Source: Bacteroidota bacterium
GTDB lineage: Bacteria > Bacteroidota > Bacteroidia > Cytophagales > Cyclobacteriaceae
Direction of reading: 5' to 3'
Length of the DNA stretch: 62,463 bases
Assembly (NCBI GenBank): GCA_024280115.1
Contig: JAJRQT010000063.1
Span: forward strand, 1-62,463
Part shown: piece after piece, positions 34,684-44,159 of the stretch
How the letters are laid out: each line of letters starts with the position of its first letter
Position numbering within the stretch: the first letter of the stretch is position 1
The notes under the pieces: generated by a model
The model's database searches: none
What the model was told of the DNA's origin: nothing
What the model saw: the letters and a program-made list of their open reading frames with translations, nothing else
Program-made: the position numbers and the translations under genes

Positions 34684-36015
34684 ATGTTCGACAATTTAAG
34701 TAATAAGTTAGACCTGGCCTTCAAGACATTAAAAGGGCAGGGCAGTATAACGGAGATCAATGTAGCCAAGACAGTTAAAGAAATCCGTAAGGCTTTAATT
34801 GATGCGGATGTAAATTACAAGGTTGCCAAAGAAGTTACCGACAAGATCAAAGAAGATGCGCTCGGGAAAAACGTGCTTTTATCAGTATCTCCCGGTCAAT
34901 TGTTGGTAAAGATCACCGAGGAAAAGCTTGCGGAGCTCATGGGTGGGACCAAAGTTGATATAGATGTAAAGGGCGATCCTGCTGTGGTTCTGATCTCTGG
35001 TCTTCAGGGTTCTGGTAAAACAACGTTTACCGGCAAGCTTGCCAGTCTATTAAAAAAGCAAGGGAGACAAGTCATGCTGGCCGCTTGTGACATTTATCGT
35101 CCGGCTGCGATTGAGCAATTGAAAGTATTGGGCGAACAAATAGATGTAGAAGTCTATGCTGAACCGGAAAATAAAGATGCCGTAAATATTGCAGAAAATG
35201 CCATCGCCCATGCCAAATCAAATGGGAAAAAAATCCTTATCGTAGATACCGCCGGTCGATTAGCAGTGGATGAGGAGATGATGAACGAAATTGCCGCTCT
35301 TAAAGATGCCCTAAATCCTACCGAAACTTTGTTTGTCGTGGATTCTATGACAGGTCAGGATGCGGTAAATACAGCTAAAACTTTCAATGAACGCCTGAAT
35401 TTTGACGGCGTAGTCCTTACCAAACTTGATGGTGATGCCCGTGGCGGAGCTGCACTTTCTATTAGGAATGTCGTTGAAAAACCAATTAAATTTATAAGTA
35501 CCGGGGAGAAGATGGACGCCCTGGATGTGTTCCATCCTGATCGAATGGCACAGCGAATTCTCGGTATGGGAGATGTGATCTCTCTTGTGGAGCGAGCACA
35601 GCAAAATTTTGATGAGGATGAGGCGATGCGCCTCAATAAGAAGATTCGAAAAAATCAATTCAATTTCGATGATTTCCTTTCTCAACTTGATCAGATAAAA
35701 AAAATGGGCAGTATAAAGGATCTGGTAGGAATGATTCCTGGTATGAATAAAGCTATGAAAGGACTGGATGTAGATGATGAGTCTTTTAAACCCATTGAGG
35801 CTATTATAAAATCCATGACCAAGAAGGAAAGAGCTAATCCCGACATCATTAATGGCAGCAGAAGAAAGAGGATTGCCGCCGGGAGTGGCACTAATATTCA
35901 GCAAGTAAACAGCTTAATGAAACAATTTGGAGACATGCGAAAGCTGATGAAAACCATGAATAAAATGGGCGGAGGCAAAAGAGCTCTGGCTAATATCAAT
36001 CCTTTTGGGAGGTAA
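34684..36015 (+). CDS. ffh: Signal recognition particle protein Ffh
   Basis: 443 aa. N-domain helices, GTPase G-domain (GLQGSGKTTFTGKLA, DTAGRL, TKLDGDARGGAALS) and a methionine-rich M-domain (MIPGMNKAMKG...LMKQFGDMRKLMKTMNKMGGG) that binds SRP RNA and signal sequences. It targets nascent membrane proteins to FtsY. The frame starts MFDNLSNKLDLAFKTLKGQG, the family standard. Monocistronic, with a RAYT/REP element directly after the stop. Confidence 0.97.
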   Translation: MFDNLSNKLDLAFKTLKGQGSITEINVAKTVKEIRKALIDADVNYKVAKEVTDKIKEDALGKNVLLSVSPGQLLVKITEEKLAELMGGTKVDIDVKGDPAVVLISGLQGSGKTTFTGKLASLLKKQGRQVMLAACDIYRPAAIEQLKVLGEQIDVEVYAEPENKDAVNIAENAIAHAKSNGKKILIVDTAGRLAVDEEMMNEIAALKDALNPTETLFVVDSMTGQDAVNTAKTFNERLNFDGVVLTKLDGDARGGAALSIRNVVEKPIKFISTGEKMDALDVFHPDRMAQRILGMGDVISLVERAQQNFDEDEAMRLNKKIRKNQFNFDDFLSQLDQIKKMGSIKDLVGMIPGMNKAMKGLDVDDESFKPIEAIIKSMTKKERANPDIINGSRRKRIAAGSGTNIQQVNSLMKQFGDMRKLMKTMNKMGGGKRALANINPFGR

Positions 36016-36023
36016 ATTTTATC

Positions 36024-36056
36024 AGACCTGTCAGGTTTCAAAAACCTGTCAGGTCT
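36024..36056. repeat. REP palindrome upstream of the RAYT transposase
   Basis: AGACCTGTCAGGTTT-CAA-AAACCTGTCAGGTCT, almost a perfect hairpin with one mismatch. It begins 9 bases after the ffh stop and is the 5' partner of 36666..36693. Confidence 0.85.
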
Positions 36057-36082
36057 ATTTATTTGATTAATTTTAAATTCAA

Positions 36083-36661
36083 ATGCTTTTCCCATCTCTA
36101 ATTTACCATCTTTACAACAGAGCAAATGGTGAAGATAATCTATTCAGATCTGAAGAGAATTATAACTTTTTCCTCGATAAATATTTTAATTATATAGACC
36201 CGGTAGCAGAAACTTTTGCATTCGTTTTAATGCCAAATCATTTCCATTTAATGGTAAGAATAAGAAGTGAATCAGAAATCATAAAAAATATTATGTCTGA
36301 AAGGATTACAGAAACAGAAAAAATTATAAGTAATCAATTTAGCCGTCTATTCAATTCTTATTCAAAGGCATTTAATAAAATGTATGAACGGAATGGTAGT
36401 TTGTTTCAACGTCCATTTAAATTTAAGGAAGTTAGAAATAATTCCTATTTCACTCAGTTGATATTATATATTCATAACAATCCGGTGAAGCATGGCTTTG
36501 TTAAAAATATTTATGATTGGCCATATAGTTCTATTCACCAAATATCCAAAAATGAATCTGCTAAATTAAATTACAATGAAGTAATCGATTGGTTCGGTGA
36601 TGCTGACCAATTTAAAAAAGCTCATGAAAGAATTGAATACTTTAAAAGTGTATTTGATTGA
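36083..36661 (+). CDS. REP-associated tyrosine transposase (RAYT, Y1 family)
   Basis: 192 aa. Y1/HUH single-strand transposase: YHLYNRANG at 8-16, MPNHFHLMVR with H53 and H55 (HUH), and YIHNNPVKHG with catalytic Y129. It is flanked by inverted palindromes that share its family's REP sequence, the classic RAYT arrangement. RAYTs process REP hairpins and are thought to spread them. All three motifs are intact, so it looks functional. Confidence 0.93.
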   Translation: MLFPSLIYHLYNRANGEDNLFRSEENYNFFLDKYFNYIDPVAETFAFVLMPNHFHLMVRIRSESEIIKNIMSERITETEKIISNQFSRLFNSYSKAFNKMYERNGSLFQRPFKFKEVRNNSYFTQLILYIHNNPVKHGFVKNIYDWPYSSIHQISKNESAKLNYNEVIDWFGDADQFKKAHERIEYFKSVFD

Positions 36662-36665
36662 AAAT

Positions 36666-36693
36666 AGACCTGACAGGTTTCAAAAACCGGTCT
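36666..36693. repeat. REP palindrome downstream of the RAYT transposase
   Basis: AGACCTGACAGGTTT followed by AAAAACCGGTCT. It is the same unit as at 36024 but shortened by a few bases in the right arm. It abuts the stop codon of the next gene. Confidence 0.8.
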
Positions 36694-36699
36694 ATGTGA

Positions 36700-37491
36700 C
36701 TAAAAATTAGTATTAGGTTTTTTGAGATTTAATTCCTGAATCCAGACATTTCTGTACAATACATCATGCCCTTCTGCCTGAAGTTTTATGCCCCCCGGAG
36801 TATCCGTGATGCCTTTACCACCGTCATTTCCACCATCCAGACCTGAATTGGCACCACCCCACACCTGGTTGATTGGTATGTTTGTATGCACTTTCTGACC
36901 ATTGAAATAAACTGTAACCTGAGCTTTTTCCGTTCGCTGACCATTTTCAAACCTTGCAGCGCGAAATCTAATATCATAAGCATTCCATTTTCCGGGACCT
37001 TTATAGACATGATAAGGCGATTCGGTTTCATTGATCACGGCACCCATCCCATGCTTGGTTTTGTCGCCATCCAATATTTGGATCTCGTACCTGTTTTGAA
37101 GATAAACACCACTGTTTCCCCCAGGTTTTACCACTAAAAACTCTACATGCAATCTGAAATCACGGTATTTCTTTTTAGTAACAATGTCTGCCGTTCCATA
37201 TTTCCCTCCGACAGCATGAGGGTCGTTGCTGTTTACCACAGTTCCTGCATCGACAGGGTCATCTTCAATTTTCCATTTGATTGGTAGCGCAGAAGAAAAT
37301 CTTGGCCCTTCCCAGTAGGTCCATTTATCATCCAGCATTTTTCGGGTTCCGTCAAAAAGGATTTCAGCCTTGCTGGGCGCTTTAGTACCTACTCCGACCT
37401 TCTCTTTTACCATGGAGATCATTCCCATGAAAAGGATAAGTATTGAAAACGAACCTGCTATGAACGTGGATTTCTTAATGAATTTTTTCAT
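36700..37491 (-). CDS. DUF1080 (3-keto-disaccharide hydrolase-like) protein
   Basis: 263 aa. N-terminal hydrophobic segment (about 10-28), then a DUF1080 concanavalin-like fold: LFDGTRKMLDDKWTYW, EFLVVKPGGNSGVYLQNRYEIQILD, GPGKWNAYDIRFRAARF, and GGIKLQAEGHDVLYRNVWIQEL. Characterised members hydrolyse 3-keto-glycosides. Its stop codon is 7 bases from the RAYT element. It is followed upstream by the copper-receptor operon on the same strand. Confidence 0.88.
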   Translation of the reverse strand: MKKFIKKSTFIAGSFSILILFMGMISMVKEKVGVGTKAPSKAEILFDGTRKMLDDKWTYWEGPRFSSALPIKWKIEDDPVDAGTVVNSNDPHAVGGKYGTADIVTKKKYRDFRLHVEFLVVKPGGNSGVYLQNRYEIQILDGDKTKHGMGAVINETESPYHVYKGPGKWNAYDIRFRAARFENGQRTEKAQVTVYFNGQKVHTNIPINQVWGGANSGLDGGNDGGKGITDTPGGIKLQAEGHDVLYRNVWIQELNLKKPNTNF

Positions 37492-37587
37492 TTTGTATTT
37501 ATTGAACGTTTGTGATTTATTTTAGAAAGATAAGAAAAAAACCAGATGAATGGTCATACTTAACTGTCCGAATTTATGATAATTATT

Positions 37588-39864
37588 CTAAAATTGCACC
37601 TTTAATCCAATTCTAAAGGATCTTCCCGGTTCATAAAACATACCTGTCTCACTCTGGTTTATGTATGGTCTGGACAAGTGTTCAAAATAGTTGGCATTGA
37701 ACATATTTTTCAATGCAAAACTGATATCTAAATTTTTAACAGGTGAATAACCGGCGATTAAATCAAAAACGTTGAAGCCTGGAGTAGTTGATTCATTGAA
37801 GGATTCTGCTACTCTGTCTTGCTCTGCAACCAACCTTCCTTTGAATTCAGCCCAATATTTCTCCTTTTCATATTTGATGGAAATCAAGCCAGTCAGTGGA
37901 GGAATCTCAGCCAATGGTTCATTGAAATCAATGTTTTGCGCATGGGTGTAAAACGCACCAATCATGCCCGAAAAATCTTTTGTAATGTAATAACCCAACT
38001 CTACCTCAAAACCTGTTTGCCACGATTTATCGATGTTGACGAATCTTTTGGCATATAAGGGTTCAGTGCCGGGCATATATTTTCTCAGTATCGATTCATC
38101 GACTATGGCAGTGATATAATTTTGCATATATGAGTAAAACACATTGGTGCTCCACCAGAACTTGCCGTTTACATTTTTGAGCGTAAGGTCCAATTGGTTA
38201 TTGATTTCAGATTTCAAGTTGGGGTTGCCAACATATTCATAGGCGTCCATACCGACAGTGAAATGATTGATATAGCGTTCCAGCAATTCTGCTGCACGCT
38301 GTCCCCGGCCAATAGAAAGTTGTAAAAGCCCGTTTTCACCAAAGTTGTAATTGAGACTTGAGGTAAGACTTACATTCAGTTCTGCATCGGGGTTGATATC
38401 TTCATATAGTTCTTCAAAATCCGGAGCAGGGTTATTGGCGCCTGATTTTACATAGTCAAATCTTCCGCCAATCAGCAAATCCCACTTTTCATCCAATAAG
38501 AAATTGGCTTCTGTAAATATTCCAACATCATGCAGCCAGGAATCCTGCCAGATAAGATCTGTAAATTCCTTTGGGGGGACCACCGGATTTCCATTCATTA
38601 TTTTCACCAGCCTGTTTCTTACTCCGTCTTTTGCAACCGAGCGCAGATCCATTCCAATAAAAAGTATAGACTTCCTGCCTGAATTCAAACCGAATTCCAG
38701 CCGTCCGCCATAAGTGGTGGCATTCACAGGGGATTGAGCATCAACCATTTTGAAGCTTGGCCGATTTTCATTGCTCATCAGATGGTCCACATAGGAATAA
38801 TAAGCCTTGGCATTGATGCTGGCCAGCTTGTCACTAATATTTCTGATTCCATAATCCAATGATAGTATGCTGCTGTTATCCTTTGGAGAATCCATGGGTA
38901 GAGATGCGTGTTTGATGTCTTTCCCAAATGATTGCCTCCAACTGAGCTGGAGCCGTTGATTCGCTGATGGATTAAAACCGATTTTTGTGGCATAATTGTA
39001 AGTTTTGAATGAACTGGGTACGGTTTCACCATCGCCGTTTTTATAGTCCTCAAAGGAAATTGCCCCTCCCTGAAGCGATATGTCATACTTTTTGCCTACC
39101 GCAGTCAGGGCGCCCCGGCCAGTTAATCCATTTCCATTTACTTCATATCCGCCTTCCAGTTCACCGTTAATTTTAAATTCATCTGATGACCCCGGTTTAT
39201 TGGTAATGATATTTATCAAACCACCCATAGTTTGACCGTAGCGTACACTATATGGCCCTTTAACTAATTCTATCCGGTCAATTTCTGCCGGAGAGATTTG
39301 GGTGGAAGCGGGATCCATCCTGTTTGGACAGGCATTGGAAATATATACACCCCCATCGTAGATCAGGTTGAGTTGTTCGTATTTAAATGATCGAAAAACA
39401 GGGTCAATGGCATAACCACCTCTCTTTATCACACTAAAACCCACCTTGTCAGAAAATATATCTCCAAGGTTTTTAGGATTATTTCGCATGATGGTTTTTT
39501 GACTTATTCTTTTTTGAGAAACCGCAGGTCTGCTATCAGATGAGATGAGCACTTCATCCAGTACTTTTACGGAACTCTTGAGTTTTATATTAATTGCTTC
39601 ATTTTCATTGAAATTCACCAACTCTTCATAGGGTTCATAGCCGAGATGGGTAATAATGATTTTTGCGGGGGCATTGCTGATAGTATGTAAATCAAAACCT
39701 CCGTCATCATTAGAAATGATGTACTGTTGCTGAAAAAATATAGTGGCACCGGAAATCCCGTTACCGGTTTGCTGGTCTGTCAGTTTTCCGTGAATGACGG
39801 ATTTTTGAGCAAAAGTGAATGCTGAAATCAGCGTTAAAAGTATGGTATATATTGCTTTCTTCAT
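37588..39864 (-). CDS. OprC/NosA-like TonB-dependent copper receptor
   Basis: 758 aa. Signal peptide (1-19), carboxypeptidase-like N-terminal domain, TonB plug, barrel ending FRIGLKVQF. The plug contains SNACPNRMDPAS with C179 and M183; the CxxxM pair inside CPNRMDP is the copper site described in OprC. It likely imports copper. The small Cys-rich gene upstream (40028..40396) strengthens the metal assignment. Confidence 0.88.
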   Translation of the reverse strand: MKKAIYTILLTLISAFTFAQKSVIHGKLTDQQTGNGISGATIFFQQQYIISNDDGGFDLHTISNAPAKIIITHLGYEPYEELVNFNENEAINIKLKSSVKVLDEVLISSDSRPAVSQKRISQKTIMRNNPKNLGDIFSDKVGFSVIKRGGYAIDPVFRSFKYEQLNLIYDGGVYISNACPNRMDPASTQISPAEIDRIELVKGPYSVRYGQTMGGLINIITNKPGSSDEFKINGELEGGYEVNGNGLTGRGALTAVGKKYDISLQGGAISFEDYKNGDGETVPSSFKTYNYATKIGFNPSANQRLQLSWRQSFGKDIKHASLPMDSPKDNSSILSLDYGIRNISDKLASINAKAYYSYVDHLMSNENRPSFKMVDAQSPVNATTYGGRLEFGLNSGRKSILFIGMDLRSVAKDGVRNRLVKIMNGNPVVPPKEFTDLIWQDSWLHDVGIFTEANFLLDEKWDLLIGGRFDYVKSGANNPAPDFEELYEDINPDAELNVSLTSSLNYNFGENGLLQLSIGRGQRAAELLERYINHFTVGMDAYEYVGNPNLKSEINNQLDLTLKNVNGKFWWSTNVFYSYMQNYITAIVDESILRKYMPGTEPLYAKRFVNIDKSWQTGFEVELGYYITKDFSGMIGAFYTHAQNIDFNEPLAEIPPLTGLISIKYEKEKYWAEFKGRLVAEQDRVAESFNESTTPGFNVFDLIAGYSPVKNLDISFALKNMFNANYFEHLSRPYINQSETGMFYEPGRSFRIGLKVQF

Positions 39865-40027
39865 TTCAATAAATGTTTGGTTCCTGTTTAATCATAATAA
39901 GAGATTAAGCAGAAAATGGTAAGTGAAATTCTGTTGCTGATGGATCAGAGCTGCTGGAAACAAAATTTATTTACTCCTGCAGGGATCAATAGCAAAGTTT
40001 TATGAGGATAATGTTTATAAGTAAGGA

Positions 40028-40396
40028 TCACCCTTTTGGAGGGTGGAAAATGAAATGAAAAAAATCAAATTGATATTGGTCGGAAATATAGTGAGATCTA
40101 TATTTTTCATTGTCACTGAAAATACTAAAATCAGTTTTCTCCCGGCCGATCAATTCGATCATTTTGTATGGTTGCGAAGAAATAAATTTAGCATCTGATT
40201 TTTCATTTTGCTGGTCTTCAAGTAAGTTTTCCAGGTAACAGGAAGCCCTGCATTGTGTAATCCCTTTATCCAGGTTTATGCAATACTTTTGCGTATAATC
40301 ATCCCTGTTCCGGTAGAAATCAATCAATATCCACGATGGCTGAAGTACCCCAACAAGGTAAATGATTATGAAGGATATAGAAAACAGGTATTTCAC
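40028..40396 (-). CDS. Small Cys-containing protein next to the copper receptor
   Basis: 122 aa. Hydrophobic N-terminus (about 3-20), then YCINLDKGITQCRASCYLENLL, whose C-x9-C-x3-C spacing is a recognisable motif in small proteins encoded beside metal TonB receptors in this phylum. The C-terminus is HFIFHPPKG. It may bind copper at the periplasmic face; this is inferred from cysteines and position. Spacing to the receptor gene is 163 bp. Confidence 0.7.
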   Translation of the reverse strand: MKYLFSISFIIIYLVGVLQPSWILIDFYRNRDDYTQKYCINLDKGITQCRASCYLENLLEDQQNEKSDAKFISSQPYKMIELIGREKTDFSIFSDNEKYRSHYISDQYQFDFFHFIFHPPKG

Positions 40397-40799
40397 AATT
40401 GAAAATTAATCAACGGGTTGTAATCTCTATATGATTAAGATCACAATTGTGAAGGTAAATATCAATAATTATCTGCTGAAATATTCAGGTTAATTTTTCA
40501 ATAATTAAAATCTAAAAAGCCATTGTGTCCGTGAAATTAAAGCATAAAAGGGGGGGCTTAATAAAATATTATTAATAAAAGTTTGTTCAGCTCAATGAAG
40601 TAGGTTTTCCCGATGATAATTTTTCTATTTACTATTTAGATTTTTAGTGCAGATATGTATGAACGGAATGGGATTTTTTAAATGACCGGAAAGATTATTG
40701 GGGATTTATCTTCTTAAACCAACGACATTGAAACACCATTAGCTTTTCGAGGTTTGTTATTTCTGTTAAATTCGCAACAATATCCATAAAATTGAATTC
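40397..40799. other. Intergenic between divergent genes
   Basis: About 400 bases separating the copper cluster from the antiporter. It includes CACAATTGTG-type symmetric strings near 40440 and a G-tract at 40549. No gene or clear promoter supported. Confidence 0.4.
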
Positions 40800-41972
40800 A
40801 TGGTATTACTTTCCCTTGTTATAGCTTTTGTATTTGGATTTATAATGCGACTGCTCGGATTTCCACCGATGCTCGGATTCCTGGTCGCAGGATTTATTTT
40901 GAATGCCATGGGGCTGGAAAGCAACGAGGCCCTGGAGAAAATTTCAAACCTGGGGATACTATTACTGCTATTTACCATTGGACTAAAGCTCAATTTACGA
41001 AGCCTTTTCAGAAAACATGTTTGGCTCGGAGGGTTGAGCCACATGCTGATAACAGTGATCATTTTCAGTTTTGTATTGATTGCGTTGGGTCTTGCCGGCA
41101 TAAGCTATTTTGGTAATATCGATCTTAAAGTTGTAGCCCTCATTGCTTTTGCTTTTAGTTTTTCAAGTACTGTTTTTGCAGTAAAAGTGCTTGAGGAAAA
41201 GGGGGAAATGCAAAGTTTGCAGGGAAAGACAGTGATTTCAATTCTGATAATTCAGGATATCCTTGCAGTTATTTTCCTTACAATTTCCAAGGGCGATTTG
41301 CCATCTATATGGGCCGTGTTGTTGCTTGCATTTCCACTCCTTAGGAAACCCCTAATCTGGCTAATGAAAAAATCGGGCCATGGTGAAATGATGGTTCTGT
41401 ATGGATTTTTACTGGCGTTGCTTGGGGCAGAACTGTTTTCCATTACAGGATTGAAAGCTGATCTGGGCGCCCTCGTTGCGGGTCTCGTTGTGGCCAACAG
41501 TGCCAAATCCGATGAATTGTCAAAGTCGCTCATGAATTTCAAGGAATTCTTTTTGGTAGCTTTCTTTCTAAGTATTGGATTGACCGGCGTACCGGAATGG
41601 TGGATGGTTGGCGTTTCGCTTGTTTTCGTCTTACTTATTCCACTGAAGGGATTTCTATATTTTTGGATCTTAACAAGATTTGGTATTCGTTCGCGTACCT
41701 CCTTTCTTATTTCACTAAACCTTTCCAACTACAGTGAATTTGCCCTGATAGTCGGCGCTATGGCCGTTTCAGAAAATATTTTGAGTAGTGAATGGCTTTT
41801 GATAATTGCAATTACACTCACATTATCTTTTTTAATATCCTCACCAATGAACTCTTATTTGTATTATTCTTTATTTGAGAAATATTTAAAAAGATTTGAA
41901 AGAAAGAAACGGTTGGCGGACGACAGGCCCATTAAAACCAATGGCGCTGAGATTTTAATTTTTGGAATGTGA
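40800..41972 (+). CDS. KefB/KefC-type cation:proton antiporter, N-terminal membrane part
   Basis: 390 aa, about 10-12 membrane helices of the Na+/H+ exchanger fold (GLILLLFTIGLKLNLRSL-like region, IIQDILAVIFL, GLKADLGALVAGLVVAN, SEFALIVGAMAV). It stops at an in-frame TGA inside ILIFGM-TVGT, where the family has a GMGRVGT Rossmann loop. The frame resumes without a shift in 41985..42380. So this is the first three quarters of a ~526-residue antiporter broken by a nonsense codon. It may still fold as a membrane protein but would lack its nucleotide gate. Confidence 0.85.
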   Translation: MVLLSLVIAFVFGFIMRLLGFPPMLGFLVAGFILNAMGLESNEALEKISNLGILLLLFTIGLKLNLRSLFRKHVWLGGLSHMLITVIIFSFVLIALGLAGISYFGNIDLKVVALIAFAFSFSSTVFAVKVLEEKGEMQSLQGKTVISILIIQDILAVIFLTISKGDLPSIWAVLLLAFPLLRKPLIWLMKKSGHGEMMVLYGFLLALLGAELFSITGLKADLGALVAGLVVANSAKSDELSKSLMNFKEFFLVAFFLSIGLTGVPEWWMVGVSLVFVLLIPLKGFLYFWILTRFGIRSRTSFLISLNLSNYSEFALIVGAMAVSENILSSEWLLIIAITLTLSFLISSPMNSYLYYSLFEKYLKRFERKKRLADDRPIKTNGAEILIFGM

Positions 41973-41984
41973 ACAGTTGGTACT

Positions 41985-42380
41985 ATGACCTATGATTTCA
42001 TGGCAGCAAAATTTGGAAAAAAGGTGCTGGGTCTCGATGCGGATTATAATGTTGTAATAGCTCATAAACAGCTTCGCAGAGAAGTAATTCTAGGAGATGT
42101 TACAGATTCCGGGTTTTGGGAAAACCTCGAGCAGGGAAATATAACTCTTGTGATCCTTACCATAACGAATCATTCAGTAAATAGATTTGCTGTTACCAGG
42201 TTAAAGCAAAGTCATTTTGGTGGAAAAATTGCAGCAGTCGGACATTATGAAGATGAAATCAAAGAGCTTCGGGAGCTTGGTGCGAATTCAGTTTTTAATC
42301 TTTATGAGGAGGCCGGAACAGGTTTTGCCGAACATGTATGCAAAGTGATGAAGGGTGATGGCAAGTTTAACAAATCTTAG
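41985..42380 (+). CDS. TrkA-N (RCK) regulatory part of the broken antiporter
   Basis: 131 aa in the same frame as 40800..41972, separated by the TGA and three codons. It has the rest of a RCK domain (KFGKKVLGLDADYNVV, GDVTDSGFWENL, ITLVILTITNHSVNRFAV, GANSVFNLYEEAG). The ATG at 41985 lies 12 bases after the stop codon, so re-initiation is possible, but the glycine-rich NAD(H) loop is lost. Most likely part of a pseudogene. Confidence 0.75.
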   Translation: MTYDFMAAKFGKKVLGLDADYNVVIAHKQLRREVILGDVTDSGFWENLEQGNITLVILTITNHSVNRFAVTRLKQSHFGGKIAAVGHYEDEIKELRELGANSVFNLYEEAGTGFAEHVCKVMKGDGKFNKS

Positions 42381-42447
42381 AATGGGTTAATTAATAGGGA
42401 GGAAAATGATTTCATTAGGTTGCACCATTTATATAAACCGAAAAATC

Positions 42448-43968
42448 TTATTTCAACAATTCTACCGCAGAAATTCCCGAATCTACTGCTTCGAACAAAA
42501 GTGGTAATCTCCCATTGTCCACACCGGCATAGGCCAGGTTCTTATTTGATCTGAGTTTATTTCCATCCATAAATAAATAACCAGGCTTTGGTATTGGCAT
42601 TGCATGTCCCATTTGTTTGATGATAACTTTCGCAATGTATTTTTTCAACGATTTATCAAAATACTTTTCCAGATGATTTAGGGTTTGCTCTACAAATACT
42701 TGCTTTCGCTCTCCGATCAACGACATCATTTCTCTCTCTTCGGATTTAAAGCAAAAATACACCGTGAATACACGCTTAGCTTCATCAGTTGAAAACTGTG
42801 CTTGTGAATCCACAAAGCCAAGCAAAGACTTATCTTCTGAAATGATTTCATTTTGCCAGAAAGCCTGCCTGTCGGATAGGTAGGCGGTGTTTTCCCATGA
42901 ACTGTTCAAGACGAAATTGACCACCACCCATGGGGCATATTCGGTTTTCTGAAAAATTGGATAATCTTTAGCAAAAATATATTTCAAGGCATGTTTGTGA
43001 CCTGCATAAATAATTTTTTTGCAACTCACCAGCGCAATTGTTTTCTCTGCTGCATTCACTACTTCCACTTCAAAACCATCAACTTCCTCCCGAATTGATT
43101 TCACCAAATGAGCGGTAGCTATTCTATCTTTGGGAAGATTATCATATATTTTTTTTATAAAATAATAGTTGCCTTCCGGAGGTGAAAATAGCTCAACAGG
43201 TTTGGTATAATATGGCCTGCATGCAAAATAATGAATCCCGGCCAGCGCAGAAACTGTGTTCGCTCCGGCGCCATAATCATCTTTCATATGGTAATCCAGA
43301 CCTTCTATAAATTCCTCAGATATTGAGAATTTTTGCTGTAGCCATTGGAGAAAAGATACATTATTTAACTTTCTAAAGTCTTCATCAATCAGTCTTGTTG
43401 GCATGGGCATTTTACCGGAATATGATTTCATCAATTCTACAAATGCTACTTTCTCAGCCCCATCGGGTAAAACATCATGCCTGAACTCACCATAAGCAAA
43501 AGTCTGGCTTTCCTTGTTTTTGGAGATTAGATATTTTTTATCATTAAACTTCCAGGAATCAGAAAATTGATCGTATTGAATAATGCCCAATTCCTCCAGC
43601 AATTGCAGAGCTTCTTTTCCATAATTTGAAGGATAGGACAAGTCGTAATGCGCCCCGTGACATAATGGTGTATTTCCATGAACTCCGCCTGAAGAGCTGC
43701 CCCCAAGAATATCGGAAAGCTCAAATAACCGGAAATCCTGATCTCTGAGTTTGAAAGCAGCGCTCATCCCTGCAATCCCTCCGCCAACGATCAGGTATTC
43801 AGTTTGCAGCTTATGAGTTATGGGATATTTAAGACTTTCAAGAGCCAGGTGCCCCACGGACATATCATTTTTAAATTCTATATCGAAATTTTCGGATACT
43901 TCACACCCTTCGACAAGCAATGCTGCAAGGCTTAACGAGCTGATATGTATGAAGTCTCTTCGTTTCAT
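42448..43968 (-). CDS. FAD-dependent amine-oxidase-like oxidoreductase, exported
   Basis: 506 aa. N-terminus MKRRDFIHISSLSLAALLVEGC carries a twin-arginine pair and a possible lipobox (VEGC, C22), so it is probably exported by Tat. Rossmann FAD motif VGGGIAGMSAA at 61-71, and a C-terminal AYAGVDNGRLPLLFEAVDSG that closes the FAD site. Amine/polyamine-oxidase-like family. It lies downstream of the membrane spermidine-synthase-like and K+ channel genes, which suggests a common polyamine-linked task. Confidence 0.85.
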   Translation of the reverse strand: MKRRDFIHISSLSLAALLVEGCEVSENFDIEFKNDMSVGHLALESLKYPITHKLQTEYLIVGGGIAGMSAAFKLRDQDFRLFELSDILGGSSSGGVHGNTPLCHGAHYDLSYPSNYGKEALQLLEELGIIQYDQFSDSWKFNDKKYLISKNKESQTFAYGEFRHDVLPDGAEKVAFVELMKSYSGKMPMPTRLIDEDFRKLNNVSFLQWLQQKFSISEEFIEGLDYHMKDDYGAGANTVSALAGIHYFACRPYYTKPVELFSPPEGNYYFIKKIYDNLPKDRIATAHLVKSIREEVDGFEVEVVNAAEKTIALVSCKKIIYAGHKHALKYIFAKDYPIFQKTEYAPWVVVNFVLNSSWENTAYLSDRQAFWQNEIISEDKSLLGFVDSQAQFSTDEAKRVFTVYFCFKSEEREMMSLIGERKQVFVEQTLNHLEKYFDKSLKKYIAKVIIKQMGHAMPIPKPGYLFMDGNKLRSNKNLAYAGVDNGRLPLLFEAVDSGISAVELLK

Positions 43969-44020
43969 TTATTTGGTAATTATCAACATTTGTGGGTACG
44001 AGACAATCTTTCTCTTTATA

Positions 44021-44142
44021 GCAAACAGATTGCTTTGTCGTACCTCCTCGAAATGACGGATATAAGGGGACTCACTTTTCCGCGATTTTAAATTTTACAC
44101 CAGATAAATGTTGTCGTCATTGCGAGGCACGAAGCAATCTCC
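44021..44142. repeat. REP-like inverted repeat pair
   Basis: AGATTGCTTTGTCGTACC... with AATGACGGATA at 44021..44062 faces GTCATTGCGAGGCACGAAG at 44115..44133. The TCATTGCGAGG / GAAGCAATCT family recurs at 44508..44585. The pair lies on the downstream side of a dead GIY-YIG gene. Confidence 0.75.
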
Positions 44143-44159
44143 AGCCTTTATCAGATACC

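Noticed and set aside
40800..42380. Selenocysteine at the UGA
   Set aside because: The codon replaces a glycine of the GxGxxG loop, no selenoprotein family fits and no SECIS-like hairpin follows.
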